Positions 62,974 to 64,000 of a stretch of 64,000 nt of DNA are shown in pieces; the first letter of the stretch is position 1; every line of letters begins with the position of its first letter. The position numbers were made by a program, and so were the translations under genes. The stretch covers positions 248,001 to 312,000 of the forward strand of contig NZ_VSZO01000001.1 of NCBI RefSeq assembly GCF_008312935.1, read 5' to 3'. The notes beneath the pieces are model-generated. The model was not told the origin of the DNA. It searched no databases and saw nothing but the letters and a program-made list of their open reading frames with translations. Origin of the DNA: Roseiconus lacunae. GTDB lineage: Bacteria; Planctomycetota; Planctomycetia; Pirellulales; Pirellulaceae.

Positions 62974-64000
62974 ATGCTAGGTTTGGAAACCGGACGGTGT
63001 CGCGTTCCCTCCTTACTCATCAACAAAGTGTCATCAGATCACCCCATCGATCGATGGATCGAATTCTGTCTCCCCGAAGACACGACGCAAGAGGACGCAG
63101 AATCGGTTCGCCGCAGCCGTCTCGTCGTCTTACTGTTGACACTCGGTTTCTGCGCCGCCTATGTGTATTCGGTCTATTACATCGTACTGGGGACGACGTG
63201 TTCAAACATCGGCCCACAGCAAGCGTTGGTAACCGTCCCGGTTATCTTCTTTCTGTTCCGAAGGTATCGATCGGTATGGCTGGTCGGCAACTTGCTGGGG
63301 TTGACTTGCACCGTCGGGGTCGGCTTCCCGATCGTATTCACTGGGGGCGTCCATTCCTCGGCGCTCAGTTGGCTGTTTTTCGGACCGTTGGTCGCGGTCA
63401 TCCTCGCGGGACGACAGTCAGGAATTATTTGGTTTGTGGTCAGTGCCACATTCGTGTTGGTGTTGATGGCGGTTTCTGATCAACCGTGGTACCCGGAATC
63501 TGAAATCCCGCAGAATCTCGCGAATGTGCAAGCAGCCGTGGTTTCCTTAGGACTGATTTCGGTTGTCACCGCAACGGCGTGGTCATTTGGCGCCGCCCAA
63601 GAAGCAGCCACGTTCAAGTTGCATGCTGCCAACGAGATCGCCGAACAGGCGCGACGTGAAGCCGAGTCCGCACACGCCGATTCGTTGCTAGTCTTGGATA
63701 ACGTCATCGAAGGCCTGGCGATCGTCAACTTGGCAGGTGACTTCGTGGGGCCGCCGTCAGCGATTTTTCAGAGATGGTTTAGCTGTCCAGTCGCTGGGGT
63801 CAAACTTTGGACCTGGTTCGAAGGCACCGACCAACGACTCGCCGAAAGTTTCGAGATGAACTGGGAACAGCTTTCGAGTGATTGGATGCCACTCGAACTT
63901 GCAATCGATCAACTGCCGAAGTCCTTTGATTTTGAGGGCGCGTCATATGAGTTAACCTACCGACCGGTGGTGATCGATGATCAGCTGAGACACATCTTGG
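62974..64000 (+). CDS. Membrane sensor protein, N-terminal part (runs off right edge)
   Basis: 342 codons are visible with no stop. Six or so membrane segments span about residues 45-195 (VVLLLTLGFCAAYVYSVYYI; ALVTVPVIFFLF; VWLVGNLLGLTCTVGVGFPI; ALSWLFFGPLVAVILAG; IIWFVVSATFVLVLMAVS; VVSLGLISVVTATAWSF), then a short coiled coil (EIAEQARREAESAHADS) and a PAS-like beginning (LLVLDNVIEGLAIVNLAGDF) followed by a region often found ahead of HPt or CheA-like kinase domains (FEMNWEQLSSDWMPLELAID; LTYRPVVIDDQL). ATG 62974 has GAGG upstream. Probably a CheA/histidine-kinase-type sensor; the catalytic part lies outside the window. Confidence 0.8.
   Translation, partial: MLGLETGRCRVPSLLINKVSSDHPIDRWIEFCLPEDTTQEDAESVRRSRLVVLLLTLGFCAAYVYSVYYIVLGTTCSNIGPQQALVTVPVIFFLFRRYRSVWLVGNLLGLTCTVGVGFPIVFTGGVHSSALSWLFFGPLVAVILAGRQSGIIWFVVSATFVLVLMAVSDQPWYPESEIPQNLANVQAAVVSLGLISVVTATAWSFGAAQEAATFKLHAANEIAEQARREAESAHADSLLVLDNVIEGLAIVNLAGDFVGPPSAIFQRWFSCPVAGVKLWTWFEGTDQRLAESFEMNWEQLSSDWMPLELAIDQLPKSFDFEGASYELTYRPVVIDDQLRHIL

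Noticed and set aside
62940-63479. Plus-strand frame of 179 codons near the right edge
   Set aside because: The overlapping frame from ATG 62974 encodes a clear multi-pass membrane sensor that continues to the edge; this one is Arg-rich shadow.

Overview
The window reads as chromosomal DNA of a planctomycete, most likely a Pirellulaceae member close to Rhodopirellula, Rubripirellula or Stieleria. This rests on gene families seen together here: two DUF1559 pilin-like proteins, a DUF1549/DUF1553 plus DUF1501 pair, a very large secreted PVC-type CxxCH haem protein, a sulfatase and a sulfatase-like protein, tetrahydromethanopterin (H4MPT) C1 enzymes, an ECF sigma factor beside a giant Ser/Thr kinase, and a HINT-domain secreted protein. 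No rRNA, tRNA or CRISPR array was seen. Genus placement is inference.

Layout. 1-3.3 kb: partial WecG/TagA glycosyltransferase, a catalytically degenerate sulfatase-fold protein, a GNAT acetyltransferase and RdgB. 3.4-7.5 kb: a C1 group (methylene-H4MPT dehydrogenase, formaldehyde-activating enzyme, ATP-grasp protein), then a tRNA-dihydrouridine synthase. 7.7-12.5 kb: MscS channel, a zinc phospholipase-C-like protein, glutamate dehydrogenase, a small membrane protein and a basic-secretory-protein metallopeptidase. 12.6-20.0 kb: a leftward nine-gene operon for a reduced type II secretion/type IV filament machine: one GspE ATPase, three consecutive GspF-like membrane proteins, several pseudopilin-like proteins and a polytopic membrane protein, nearly all joined by ATGA or TGATG overlaps. 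20.4-32.1 kb: another DUF1559 pseudopilin, secreted proteins, a ceramidase-like enzyme overlapping an ECF sigma gene, and a 1239-residue kinase with Met/Gly/Asp-rich tracts.

32.1-42.0 kb is conserved housekeeping and envelope quality control: two Tat TatA/TatB-type proteins behind a clear promoter, pyrimidine-nucleoside phosphorylase, HtrA-like protease, tail-specific protease, and recQ-nagB-nagA. 42.0-47.9 kb is the accessory part: about 20 copies of a short motif (consensus TGCTCTGTCCCCGGAT, both strands), a 302-bp-period duplication, a DUF2256 mini-gene, an unrecognised 425-residue protein and a REP-associated tyrosine transposase (RAYT). The repeat field reaches the 5' edge of a sulfatase gene and creates a false N-terminal extension there.

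47.9-64 kb: sulfatase, methyltransferase, DUF1549/DUF1553 and DUF1501 proteins, a secreted HINT-domain protein, a CbbX/EccA-like AAA ATPase, Lgt with a large insertion, small secreted or hypothetical proteins, a GT2 glycosyltransferase with a Cys-rich N-terminus, and the start of a membrane sensor that runs off the right edge. A family of imperfect palindromes (about 40-125 bp, ATCAGCCGC-like ends) sits between genes at five or more places. The strongest candidates for something under-described are the triple-GspF operon and the RAYT/short-repeat island with gene cassettes between oppositely oriented repeats.
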